From positions 248,001 to 312,000 of the forward strand of contig CAMFII010000003.1 of NCBI GenBank assembly GCA_945952585.1: a stretch of 64,000 nt of DNA, written 5' to 3'. A program made the translations under genes and the position numbers. Below are positions 50,549-61,307 of this stretch, piece after piece; position 1 is the stretch's first letter, and the number at the start of each line of letters is the position of its first letter. This stretch comes from an uncultured Rhodobacter sp. (GTDB lineage Bacteria; Pseudomonadota; Alphaproteobacteria; Rhodobacterales; Rhodobacteraceae). The notes beneath the pieces were generated by a model, which saw nothing but the letters and a program-made list of their open reading frames with translations, was not told the origin of the DNA and ran no database searches.

Positions 50549-50592
50549 GCCAAGACTCTTTGAAAAGTCTTGGCAGAATCCTTCAAAGGATT
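50549..50592 (+). repeat. Bipartite hairpin element copy 2: GCCAAGACT-N8-AGTCTTGGC, 4 nt, TCCTTCAAAGGA
   Basis: Starts at the base after the pdxJ stop; 9-bp stem plus AATCCTT-CA-AAGGATT hairpin followed by TT. Same order and spacing as copy 1. Confidence 0.85.
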
Positions 50593-50660
50593 TTGTGGCA
50601 CGCGGCGGGTAAGGCCGGGCCCGGCAGGGGGCGACCGACAGGAACGGAAGCTTGCGCCAG

Positions 50661-51071
50661 ATGATCCTCGGCATCGGCACAGACCTGTGCAACATTGAGC
50701 GGATCGAGGCGACCCTGGCCCGATTTGGTGACCGCTTTCGCAACCGTGTCTTTACCCCGGTCGAGCAGGCCAAGGCGGAACGGCGCAAGGACGTTGCCGG
50801 AACCTATGCCAAGCGATGGGCTGCGAAAGAGGCCTGTTCCAAGGCGCTGGGCACAGGCTTGCGCATGGGTATCTCCTGGAAGGACATGGCAGTGACCAAC
50901 CTGCGATCCGGCCAGCCGGTGATGCACCTGACCGGCTGGGCGGCGGACCGGCTGGCGCAGATGACACCTCCGGGGCATCAGGCCATCGTCCATGTCACGC
51001 TGACCGACGACCACCCCTGGGCGCAGGCCTTTGTCGTCATAGAGGCACGACCCGTCATCCCGGAGACGTGA
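50661..51071 (+). CDS. acpS: Holo-[acyl-carrier-protein] synthase
   Basis: [40 protein letters not shown]. Confidence 0.95.
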   Translation: MILGIGTDLCNIERIEATLARFGDRFRNRVFTPVEQAKAERRKDVAGTYAKRWAAKEACSKALGTGLRMGISWKDMAVTNLRSGQPVMHLTGWAADRLAQMTPPGHQAIVHVTLTDDHPWAQAFVVIEARPVIPET

Positions 51072-51142
51072 CTTTTCCCTTCAACTTGACTCTGCGATGA
51101 GCGGCGCGCATGTAGCCGCAAACCCAGAAAAGGCAGGACTTC

Positions 51143-51949
51143 ATGGCGAGCACCGCGAAATCCCAGGGCGGGATCATGGAAACGGTCAAGACGATCGTCT
51201 ACGCACTTCTGATCGCGATGGTCTTCCGGACCTTGTTCTTCCAGCCCTTCTGGATTCCCTCGGGCAGCATGAAGGACACGCTGCTGGTCGGTGACTTCCT
51301 TTTCGTCAACAAGATGGCCTACGGCTATTCGCGCTATTCCTGCCCGATGGGCATCTGCCCGATCTCGGGCCGTATCCTTGGCGGAGAACCGCAACGCGGC
51401 GATGTGGTCGTGTTCCGCCATCCTGTGAACGGGCAGGACTTCATCAAGCGGTTGATCGGCCTTCCGGGCGACACCGTTCAGGTCAAGAATGGCGTGCTCT
51501 TCCTGAATGGCCAGGAAGTTCCGCAGGTTCCCGATGGCATCTTCGAGGAAGTCTACGAACCGCAGGGACCGCTTGGTCAGCCGCCGCGTTGCGAGAACGG
51601 CCCTGTCGGCGAGGGCGGCTCCTGCAAGGCCTCGCGCTTCATCGAGACCCTGCCGCCGACCGAGCGTTACCCAGAGGGGCGCAAGCACCACATTCTGAAC
51701 ATCGACGAGAACGGGTTCGCCGATAACACGGATGTCTTCACCGTGCCGCCGGACCATTACTTCTTCATGGGCGACAACCGGGACAACAGCCAGGACAGCC
51801 GCTTCCCGCAGTCCGTGGGCGGCGTGGGCTTCGTGCCCAAGGAAAACCTCATCGGCCGCGCTGACAGGGTGATCTTCTCGTCGGCAGGCCGGTCGATGTT
51901 GTTCTTCTGGACCTGGCGGCCTGATCGCTTCTTTAAGGCGGTCGAGTGA
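51143..51949 (+). CDS. lepB: Signal peptidase I
   Basis: [53 protein letters not shown]. Confidence 0.96.
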   Translation: MASTAKSQGGIMETVKTIVYALLIAMVFRTLFFQPFWIPSGSMKDTLLVGDFLFVNKMAYGYSRYSCPMGICPISGRILGGEPQRGDVVVFRHPVNGQDFIKRLIGLPGDTVQVKNGVLFLNGQEVPQVPDGIFEEVYEPQGPLGQPPRCENGPVGEGGSCKASRFIETLPPTERYPEGRKHHILNIDENGFADNTDVFTVPPDHYFFMGDNRDNSQDSRFPQSVGGVGFVPKENLIGRADRVIFSSAGRSMLFFWTWRPDRFFKAVE

Positions 51950-52629
51950 GGCTGGCGGCGGATCTTCAGGCCTTTGCGGCCCGGATCGGGCACGACTTCT
52001 CGCGGCCCGAACTGTTGATCCGCGCCGTCACTCATGCCTCGATCTCGAGCCCGTCGCGGCCGGACAACCAACGCCTCGAGTTCCTGGGCGACCGGGTTCT
52101 TGGCCTGGTCATGGCCGAGGCCCTGCTCGAAGCCGATACAGGGGCCAGCGAGGGCCAGCTTGCGCCGCGCTTCAATGCCCTGGTGCGCAAGGAAACCTGC
52201 GCTGAGGTCGCGCGCGAAACAGGCTTGGGTGAGGTCCTAAAACTTGGCCGGTCAGAGATGATGTCCGGCGGTCGACGCAAGGAAGCCCTTCTGGGCGACG
52301 CCATGGAGGCAGTTATTGCCGCCGTCTATGCCGACGCCGGATTCGAGGCGGCGCGCCAGGTGGTGTTGCGCCTTTGGGGCGAACGTATCGGCTTGGTCGA
52401 GGCGGACGCCCGCGACCCGAAGACTTCGCTTCAGGAATGGGCGCAGGCGCGCGGCATGGCCCCGCCGTCCTATCTCGAACGCGGTCGCGAGGGACCCGAT
52501 CACCAGCCCGTCTTCACCGTCGAGGTCTGCCTTGCCACTGGCGAGACCGAAACTGCCTCGGCCGGAACGAAACGTCAGGCCGAACAGGCCGCGGCCCGGG
52601 CGCTGCTTCAGCGTTTAGAAGCGGGCTGA
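51946..52629 (+). CDS. rnc: Ribonuclease III
   Basis: [21 protein letters not shown]-terminal dsRBD. Confidence 0.96.
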   Translation: MRLAADLQAFAARIGHDFSRPELLIRAVTHASISSPSRPDNQRLEFLGDRVLGLVMAEALLEADTGASEGQLAPRFNALVRKETCAEVARETGLGEVLKLGRSEMMSGGRRKEALLGDAMEAVIAAVYADAGFEAARQVVLRLWGERIGLVEADARDPKTSLQEWAQARGMAPPSYLERGREGPDHQPVFTVEVCLATGETETASAGTKRQAEQAAARALLQRLEAG

Positions 52630-53187
52630 ACGCGCTTCCCTTTGCGGGGGGAAGCGACCTTTTTGCCGGGCATCGCAGCGCCAGAGCCGTGAACGTACGC
52701 CGGGAACTTCGAGAGGAGTGTAGCGCCCGCCCGAATACTTTGGCCAATCGACCGCATGGCCCGCCCGCACCATTTCGGCGGCCAGGTCACGCCCGTCGGG
52801 CAGGTAGCACCGCCCCACGCAACGGTCATGCGACGACTCTTGCAGGAGTTCGACGCGGATGCGTTGCCCCCTGCAGATGCGGATCAATGCCCATTTCGCG
52901 CTTTGACCGTAAGGATGATCAAGTTCCGGCGCGTCGATGCCAGCGAGGCGGATGTAAACGCCAGCGACCACGACGGTATCCCCATCCACAACCCAGCAGG
53001 CCCCTTCAATTACGTGACCGCTGGGGAAGCGAAGGTGCGGCGCAGCGGGTGGTGCCAGGTTCGCTTGCTTGCCCGGAAGCGGAATGACCCGGTCCGAAGC
53101 TTGCGGAACTGGGGCTGGGAAAGGCCGTCTACGGCTCCCTTTCGGTTGCGAGAACAGCGCGCGCAGTACGATGCGCAGGATACCCAT
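52615..53187 (-). CDS. Staphylococcal-nuclease-like (thermonuclease/SNase) protein
   Basis: [39 protein letters not shown]...[22 protein letters not shown]. Confidence 0.85.
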   Translation of the reverse strand: MGILRIVLRALFSQPKGSRRRPFPAPVPQASDRVIPLPGKQANLAPPAAPHLRFPSGHVIEGACWVVDGDTVVVAGVYIRLAGIDAPELDHPYGQSAKWALIRICRGQRIRVELLQESSHDRCVGRCYLPDGRDLAAEMVRAGHAVDWPKYSGGRYTPLEVPGVRSRLWRCDARQKGRFPPQREARSARF

Positions 53188-53351
53188 GTCACGACACTCA
53201 CAGCAAATAATCTAGCCGAATTTGATCAAATGGCGATTCGAAGCAATGCTGACGTGGCGGAAATCTGCGAGGTGGCGGGGCTGGATCAGTCTACGCTGGC
53301 GGAATCTCTTGTTCTGCACTAAGCGACGCGCACCAATTTCACGAGGATTAG

Positions 53352-54275
53352 ATGACGAGCGACACCCGCGCGGGTTTTGTTGCCCTGATCGGCGAGCCGA
53401 ATGCCGGCAAGTCTACGCTCCTGAACCGGATGGTCGGGGCGAAGGTGTCGATCGTGACCCACAAGGTGCAGACCACCCGGACCCGCATCCGCGGGGTCTG
53501 CATGGAGGGGCAGAGCCAGATCGTCTTCGTTGATACGCCGGGCCTCTTCACCCCGCGTCGTCGGCTCGACCGGGCGATGGTGGCGGCGGCCTGGGGCGGG
53601 GCGGCGGATGCCGACATCATCGTGCTGCTGATCGAGGCGCATCGCGGCCTGACCGAAGGCGTGGAACGCATCATCGAGACGCTGCGCGACCGTATTCCGC
53701 AAGGCCAGCCGATTGCGCTCGCCATCAACAAGATCGACCGCGTCAAGGCCGAGGTCCTCCTCGCGCTGGCTGAGAAGATGAACGAGGCCTTCCCCTTCGT
53801 GAAGACCTTCATGATCTCGGCCGAGAAGGGTTATGGCGTTGACGACCTTCGCGAATGGCTGGCGGGCGAGGTGCCGGCTGGGCCGTGGCTCTATCCCGAG
53901 GACCAGATCGCCGACCTGCCGATGAGGATGATCGCCGCCGAGATCACGCGCGAGAAGCTGACCCTTCGGCTGCATGAAGAACTGCCCTACCAGATGACGG
54001 TCGAGACCGAAAACTGGGAGGAGAAGGAGGACGGCTCTGCCCGGATCGACCAGATCATCTATGTCGCCCGCGACGGCCACAAGGGCATCGTCCTGGGCCA
54101 CAAGGGCGAGACGATCAAGGCGATCGGGCAAGCGTCGCGCAAGGAGCTGATGGAGTTCCTCGACCGGCCCGTCCATCTGTTCCTGCAGGTCAAGGTTCGC
54201 CCGAACTGGCTCGAGGAGAAGGAGCGGTTCGACGAGATGGGGCTCGACTTCAAGGATGGCGACGCGCCGCAATGA
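53352..54275 (+). CDS. era: GTPase Era
   Basis: GEPNAGKSTLLNRMVGAKVSIVTHKVQTTRTRI, DTPGLF, C-terminal KH domain. Confidence 0.97.
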   Translation: MTSDTRAGFVALIGEPNAGKSTLLNRMVGAKVSIVTHKVQTTRTRIRGVCMEGQSQIVFVDTPGLFTPRRRLDRAMVAAAWGGAADADIIVLLIEAHRGLTEGVERIIETLRDRIPQGQPIALAINKIDRVKAEVLLALAEKMNEAFPFVKTFMISAEKGYGVDDLREWLAGEVPAGPWLYPEDQIADLPMRMIAAEITREKLTLRLHEELPYQMTVETENWEEKEDGSARIDQIIYVARDGHKGIVLGHKGETIKAIGQASRKELMEFLDRPVHLFLQVKVRPNWLEEKERFDEMGLDFKDGDAPQ

Positions 54276-54604
54276 CGCCGCGCCTGACCGCCGAGTTCTG
54301 GGTGCAGGCCTATCTCGCGCGGCTGCGGCTGGCGGACATTCCGGCGTTTCTGACGAAGAAGGGCGACGCCACAGCGGGGGCGGTCCTGGTCAAGGTGGCG
54401 ACACTCGACGGCCGTGCCACGGTTTACCAGCGCAGCTTCGACCTGATGACTGGCGAACGAGCCTGGGTGGTATTGGTCGAGGGCGAAGAAGCCGCCGTAG
54501 ACGCCTCGATCACGCGGCAGCGCGGATTCGATCCCGACCTTTGGGTGATCGAGATCGAGGATCGGCAGGGGCGAAGCTTGCTGGACGAGGAAGGCTTGGC
54601 CTGA
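54272..54604 (+). CDS. DUF1491 family protein
   Basis: RLTAEFWVQAYLARLRLADIPAFLTKKGDATAGAVLVKV; between era and recO. Confidence 0.88.
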   Translation: MTPRLTAEFWVQAYLARLRLADIPAFLTKKGDATAGAVLVKVATLDGRATVYQRSFDLMTGERAWVVLVEGEEAAVDASITRQRGFDPDLWVIEIEDRQGRSLLDEEGLA

Positions 54605-54643
54605 TCGCTTGCTCGTCTGGGCCGCCGCGCCGATAGTGGCGGC

Positions 54644-55360
54644 ATGGAATGGCGCGATCAGGGGGCGCTTCTCTCGGTGCGACGGCACGGGGAAAGCGCG
54701 GCGATCATCGAGGTCTTCACGGCAGCGCACGGTCGGCACGCCGGGGTGGTGCGCGGCGGGGCTTCGCGGCGGGCTGCGCCGCTCTTGCAGCCCGGCGCGC
54801 AGCTGGATGTCAGCTGGCATGCCCGGCTGGACGAGCATCTGGGTGCCTTCACTGTCGAGCCGCTGCAAAGCCGGGCCGGGGTGCTTTCGGATCGGTTAGC
54901 GCTGGCCGGGCTGAACTCGATTTGCGCGCTGCTGGCGCGGGCCCTGCCCGAGCGCGAGCCGCATCCCGCGCTTTATGCCGCGACGATCCCGCTTCTCGAT
55001 CGGCTGGAAAGGGGCGGATGGGAATGGGACTATCTTCGGTGGGAATTGCGCCTGCTTGAAGAACTTGGCTTCGGTCTGGACCTTGCTGCCTGCGCGGTAA
55101 CCGGCGCGCGCGAAGGACTGGCCTATGTTTCCCCGCGCACCGGGCGTGCCGTCAGCAATGCCGGAGCCGGTGAATGGGTGGACCGGCTGCTGGTCCTGCC
55201 TGCCGGGCTGATCGGAGGCGCCGAAGAGGTCGATGGCCTTGAGCAGGGGCTTCGTCTGACCGGACACTTCCTTGACAGGGAACTGACCCATGGCGGCGAA
55301 CGGCCGCTGCCAGAGGCGCGCGCCCGGCTTGTCAGGTTGCTGCTGCCTCCGGTGAAGTGA
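54644..55360 (+). CDS. recO: DNA repair protein RecO
   Basis: [43 protein letters not shown]. Confidence 0.94.
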   Translation: MEWRDQGALLSVRRHGESAAIIEVFTAAHGRHAGVVRGGASRRAAPLLQPGAQLDVSWHARLDEHLGAFTVEPLQSRAGVLSDRLALAGLNSICALLARALPEREPHPALYAATIPLLDRLERGGWEWDYLRWELRLLEELGFGLDLAACAVTGAREGLAYVSPRTGRAVSNAGAGEWVDRLLVLPAGLIGGAEEVDGLEQGLRLTGHFLDRELTHGGERPLPEARARLVRLLLPPVK

Positions 55361-55441
55361 CGGCGCAAACCTGCGACTGGCTGTCGCGGCTGGATCAGAA
55401 AAATCCTTCCCCCGATGCGCCAATGACGGGGAGGAGATTTC

Positions 55442-56692
55442 ATGGCCACCCGTTACGTTCCGCTGTTCCTGCGGCATTCGCCGACGCCCAATGTGCGATC
55501 CTTTGCGCTGTTGTCGGGGCTGGAGGCGGGTGTGCGTGGGATCCTGATCTCGGTCATGCCGCTCGTGCTGTACCAATCCACGGTCGATCCGGCGACAGGG
55601 CAGGGCAACGCGAGCCTCGTATCGCGGATCTATTTCGCCATCGGTCTGTGTTCGCTTGTCTGGGGGCTGATGGTGCCTTGGGCGACGCGGCATGTTCCCA
55701 GACGGTGGGTCTATACCTCGGGCACGATCCTTTATCTTTGCGGCATGGGGCTGGCGCTGATCGGGGGGACAGTGGCGGTCGCTCTGGCGATCCTGGTCAA
55801 TGCCCTGGCCACGGTGACGCTGTTCGTCTGCCTGAACGCCTATGTGCTCGACTATATCCAGCGGGCGGAACTGGGGCGTTCGACCTCGACCCAGATGCTC
55901 TACGCGGCAATCTTCTGGGCTGTCGGTCCGATGACCGGGGTCTGGCTGCGAACGCTGTGGCAGCCTGCGCCCTTTGTTGTCGCCGCCTTCTTCTCAGTCG
56001 CGCTGCTGATCACCTTCTGGATCCTGCGGCTTGGGAACGGCAAGCAGATCCAGAAGGCCAAGGGGCCGGCACTCAATCCGCTGTCCTATCTGGCGCGGTT
56101 CTTTGCCCAGCCGCGTCTGATCGCCGGCTGGCTGTTCGCCGTGGTTCGGTCCTGCGGGTGGTGGGCCTATGTCGTCTATGTGCCGATCTTCTGTGTGCAG
56201 TCGGGACTCGGGGACAAGGTCGGTGGTTTTGCCCTATCGGTCACCAACGCCTTCCTGTTCACGACGCCGTTCCTTCTGCGGCTGGTGCGGTGGCTGACCG
56301 TGCGCCGAGCGGTGACGCTCGCCTTTACCTGGGGGGCGGTGTTCTTTGTCTTCGCCAGCGCGGTCTCGCCGCTGCCATGGGCCGCGGTCGCGGCGATCTT
56401 CATCGGTTCGGTCGCGCTGGTGATGCTGGACGTGGCAGGCGGTCTGCCGTTCCTCATGGCGGTAAAGCCGTCGGAGAGGACGGAAATGGCGGCCGTCTAT
56501 TCCAGCTTCCGCGACGTGTCAGGAATCGTGACTCCTGGCATTGCGTGGCTTGTGCTGCTGGTCGCTCCGGTTGCGGGCGTCTTCGCGGCGGCCGGGGCCG
56601 GCATGGCCGTGATGGCGACGATAGCGGCCCGGCTGCATCCCCGGCTCGGCACGCCGCGCCCGTCGCGCGGCCTGCCCCTGCCGGGGGAATAG
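55442..56692 (+). CDS. MFS transporter
   Basis: 416 aa, multi-TM; GLMVPWATRHVPRRWVYTSG. Confidence 0.82.
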   Translation: MATRYVPLFLRHSPTPNVRSFALLSGLEAGVRGILISVMPLVLYQSTVDPATGQGNASLVSRIYFAIGLCSLVWGLMVPWATRHVPRRWVYTSGTILYLCGMGLALIGGTVAVALAILVNALATVTLFVCLNAYVLDYIQRAELGRSTSTQMLYAAIFWAVGPMTGVWLRTLWQPAPFVVAAFFSVALLITFWILRLGNGKQIQKAKGPALNPLSYLARFFAQPRLIAGWLFAVVRSCGWWAYVVYVPIFCVQSGLGDKVGGFALSVTNAFLFTTPFLLRLVRWLTVRRAVTLAFTWGAVFFVFASAVSPLPWAAVAAIFIGSVALVMLDVAGGLPFLMAVKPSERTEMAAVYSSFRDVSGIVTPGIAWLVLLVAPVAGVFAAAGAGMAVMATIAARLHPRLGTPRPSRGLPLPGE

Positions 56693-56693
56693 C

Positions 56694-58358
56694 TCAGTCG
56701 AGCAGCCGGCGCGCGATCACCTGGGCCTGGATCTCGGCCGCGCCCTCGAAGATGTTCAGGATGCGCGCATCGCAGAGGATGCGGCTGATCCGGTATTCCA
56801 GCGCGAAGCCGTTGCCGCCGTGGATCTGCAGCGCATTGTCCGCCGCAGCCCAAGCCACGCGAGCGCCAAGAAGCTTCGCCATCCCCGCCTCGAGGTCGCA
56901 GCGCTTGTCGTGGTCCTTCTGCCAGGCGGAATAGTAGGTCAGCTGCCGGGCCACCATGATCTCGACCGCCATCATGGCCAGCTTGCCGGCCACGCGCGGG
57001 AATTCGATCAGCGGCTTGCCGAACTGCTTGCGTTCCTCGGCGTACTGCATCCCGGTTTCCAGCGCCGATTGCGCCACGCCGACGGCGCGGGCAGCAGTCT
57101 GGATGCGGGCGCTCTCGAAGGTCTGCATGAGTTGCTTGAAGCCCTGCCCTTCGACGCCGCCGAGAAGGTTTTCGCCTTTCACCTTGAAGCCATCGAAGGC
57201 CAGTTCGTATTCCTTCATGCCACGATAGCCGAGCACCTCGATCTCGCCGCCGGTCATGCCGGGGGTGGGGAAGGGCGCCTCGTCGGTGCCGGGCGTCTTT
57301 TCCGCCAGGAACATCGACAGGCCGCGATAGTCGGTCGTGTCAGGGTCGGTGCGGGCGAGCAGCGTCATCACATGGGTGCGCGCGGCATGGGTGATCCAGG
57401 TCTTGTTGCCGGTCACTTCCCAATCTGCGCCGACCTTCACCGCGCGGGTGCGCAGGCTGCCGAGGTCAGAACCGGTGTTCGGTTCGGTAAAGACGGCCGT
57501 CGGCAGGATTTCTCCGCTGGCGAGCTTCGGCAGCCAGTGCGCCTTCTGTTCGGCCGTGCCGCCGCAAAGGATCAGTTCAGCCGCAATCTCGCTTCGGGTG
57601 CCAAGGGAACCAACGCCGATATAGCCGCGCGACAGCTCTTCGGACACGACGACCATGGACGCCTTCGACAGGCCGAAGCCACCGAACTCCTCGGGGATGG
57701 TCAGGCCGAACACGCCCATTTCGGCAAGGGCCGAGATGATCTCCATCGGGATCAACTCGTCCTTCAGGTGCCAGTCATGGGCAAAGGGGATGACCTGCTC
57801 GTCGGCGAAGCGGCGGAACTGCTCGCGGATCATCTCAAGCTCGTCTTCCAGGCCCGTGGCGCCGAAAGTCGCGCGGCCGTGGTTGTCGCGCATCAAAGCG
57901 ACCAGACGCGACCGTGCCGCTGCCGTGTTGCCCTCGGCCGCGAGCATCTGCCATTCGGTGCCCGGGGTGACGTCGATGCCGAATTCCGACAGGCGCGCAA
58001 TCTCGCCCTGGCTCATCGGGATGCCGCCGGTGATCTGGCTGAGATACTCGCCATAGGCGATCTGCAGAAGCAGCGCCTCCATCTCGCCGAACTTGCCGGC
58101 TTCTTCCAGGCGCTGCGCCCAGGCCAGCATCTGCCGCAGTGCCTCGACATAGGTCGCAAGCCAGGACAGGGCATGGGCCGCGAACTGGTCCTGCTCCAGC
58201 GCTGCCGCCGAGATCCTGCCGCCAACCGTTACCCTGCTGCGCACCGTCTCGCGCGCGGTGTCGAAAAGCGCCTCGGCTTCGGGCAGGGCGCCGCTGGCAA
58301 GACCAAGCAGGCCTTCGAGGACAGGGCTCTGGGGCGCGGATTGACCATCATGCGGCAT
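56694..58358 (-). CDS. mcd: Acyl-CoA dehydrogenase with N-terminal extension, probable (2S)-methylsuccinyl-CoA dehydrogenase
   Basis: 554 aa; ~150-aa N-terminal extension before the canonical ACAD core; TEPNTGSDLGSLRTRAVKVG, ALQIHGGNGFALEYRISRILCDARILNIFEGAAEIQ; overall form matches Mcd of the ethylmalonyl-CoA pathway. Confidence 0.8.
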   Translation of the reverse strand: MPHDGQSAPQSPVLEGLLGLASGALPEAEALFDTARETVRSRVTVGGRISAAALEQDQFAAHALSWLATYVEALRQMLAWAQRLEEAGKFGEMEALLLQIAYGEYLSQITGGIPMSQGEIARLSEFGIDVTPGTEWQMLAAEGNTAAARSRLVALMRDNHGRATFGATGLEDELEMIREQFRRFADEQVIPFAHDWHLKDELIPMEIISALAEMGVFGLTIPEEFGGFGLSKASMVVVSEELSRGYIGVGSLGTRSEIAAELILCGGTAEQKAHWLPKLASGEILPTAVFTEPNTGSDLGSLRTRAVKVGADWEVTGNKTWITHAARTHVMTLLARTDPDTTDYRGLSMFLAEKTPGTDEAPFPTPGMTGGEIEVLGYRGMKEYELAFDGFKVKGENLLGGVEGQGFKQLMQTFESARIQTAARAVGVAQSALETGMQYAEERKQFGKPLIEFPRVAGKLAMMAVEIMVARQLTYYSAWQKDHDKRCDLEAGMAKLLGARVAWAAADNALQIHGGNGFALEYRISRILCDARILNIFEGAAEIQAQVIARRLLD

Positions 58359-58627
58359 GGCATACCTCCATCAGGCAACGGATGAGTCCGAATGTCGGGA
58401 CTGACTAGTTCTTTCGCAGTTGCAGCGCAACAAAAATTCGCATGACCAAATCCTGACGCACAAAAGTGTCGCGCCGGATTCGCGCCTCATGCGTGAGTTT
58501 CTACATTTTCTGCTTGAAGACACCCTCAGGGGACGTGCCGCAGGCCCGCGTAGGCAGACAGTCACCGTCAGCACTCGTTGTGCCGCAAACTGTCCTGTAA
58601 GGAGGTGCACGTCTTTCGCGCAGGACT

Positions 58628-58650
58628 GCCGGGGGGCTTCGCCCCCCGGC
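58628..58650 (-). terminator. Strong GC hairpin downstream of pckA (possible terminator)
   Basis: GCCGGGGGGC-TTC-GCCCCCCGGC, 13 nt past the pckA stop; no T-run, so intrinsic termination is uncertain. Confidence 0.5.
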
Positions 58651-58662
58651 ATTGGGGGGCGA

Positions 58663-60261
<1,599 letters not shown>

Positions 60262-60605
60262 TTCTGCAAGCTCTCCCGCTGCCGGTCACGCGGCAGGTTC
60301 CTCAAAAAAATAGGGGCAGGCACCCTGGGCCAGAAGGTGCCGGCGCGGCGCCGGATCGGCCGCGCAACTTTCTTATAACACGGGCGACGGGACAGAACAG
60401 CATACAATCAAGACGTTAGCGCAACCAAACCGTGATCGCCGAAACAAACTTCTGCGAGTGAGGCAAATTAGCCATTCTTGGGCAATTTTTACGTCTGCTG
60501 AGGGTCGCCTGATGGGGTGATTCGCACTTATCTGTTGATTAAGTGGGGGCGAATGACCGATCATGTCGAAAAAATCGGCAGGACCGGCAGAACAGGAAAG
60601 AGCAG

Positions 60606-61307
60606 ATGTCACGGATCGCCCTAGTGGACGACGACAGGAACATCCTGACGTCCGTCGCCATGACTCTCGAGGCCGAGGGCTTCGAAGTAGAAACCTACAA
60701 CGATGGCCAGTCGGCGCTTGACGCCTTCAACCGGCGCATGCCGGACATGGCCGTTCTCGATATAAAGATGCCGCGGATGGACGGCATGGACCTGCTGCAG
60801 CGCCTGCGGCAGAAGACGTCGATGCCGGTGATCTTCCTGACCTCCAAGGACGACGAGATCGACGAGGTCCTTGGCCTGCGCATGGGGGCCGACGACTACG
60901 TCAAGAAGCCGTTCTCGCAGCGCCTTCTGGTCGAGCGGATCCGCGCGCTGCTGCGCCGCCAGGAAGCGATCGCTTCGGGCGAGGTCGCAGTCACCGAAGA
61001 GACCAAGATCATGGAGCGTGGGCACCTGCGGATGGACCCGCTTCGCCACTCGGTCAGCTGGAAGGGCAAGGATGTCGCCCTGACGGTGACCGAATTCCTG
61101 CTTCTGCAGGCGCTGGCGCAACGGCCCGGCTTCGTTAAGAGCCGCGATCAGTTGATGGACGTGGCCTATGACGATCAGGTCTATGTCGATGACCGCACGA
61201 TTGACAGCCACATCAAGCGCCTGCGGAAGAAGATGCGCACGGTCGACGATGATTTCTCGGCGATCGAAACCCTCTACGGTATCGGTTACCGTTACAACGA
61301 AGAATGA
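60606..61307 (+). CDS. chvI: Response regulator ChvI
   Basis: [64 protein letters not shown]; OmpR-type wHTH; next to chvG. Confidence 0.94.
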   Translation: MSRIALVDDDRNILTSVAMTLEAEGFEVETYNDGQSALDAFNRRMPDMAVLDIKMPRMDGMDLLQRLRQKTSMPVIFLTSKDDEIDEVLGLRMGADDYVKKPFSQRLLVERIRALLRRQEAIASGEVAVTEETKIMERGHLRMDPLRHSVSWKGKDVALTVTEFLLLQALAQRPGFVKSRDQLMDVAYDDQVYVDDRTIDSHIKRLRKKMRTVDDDFSAIETLYGIGYRYNEE

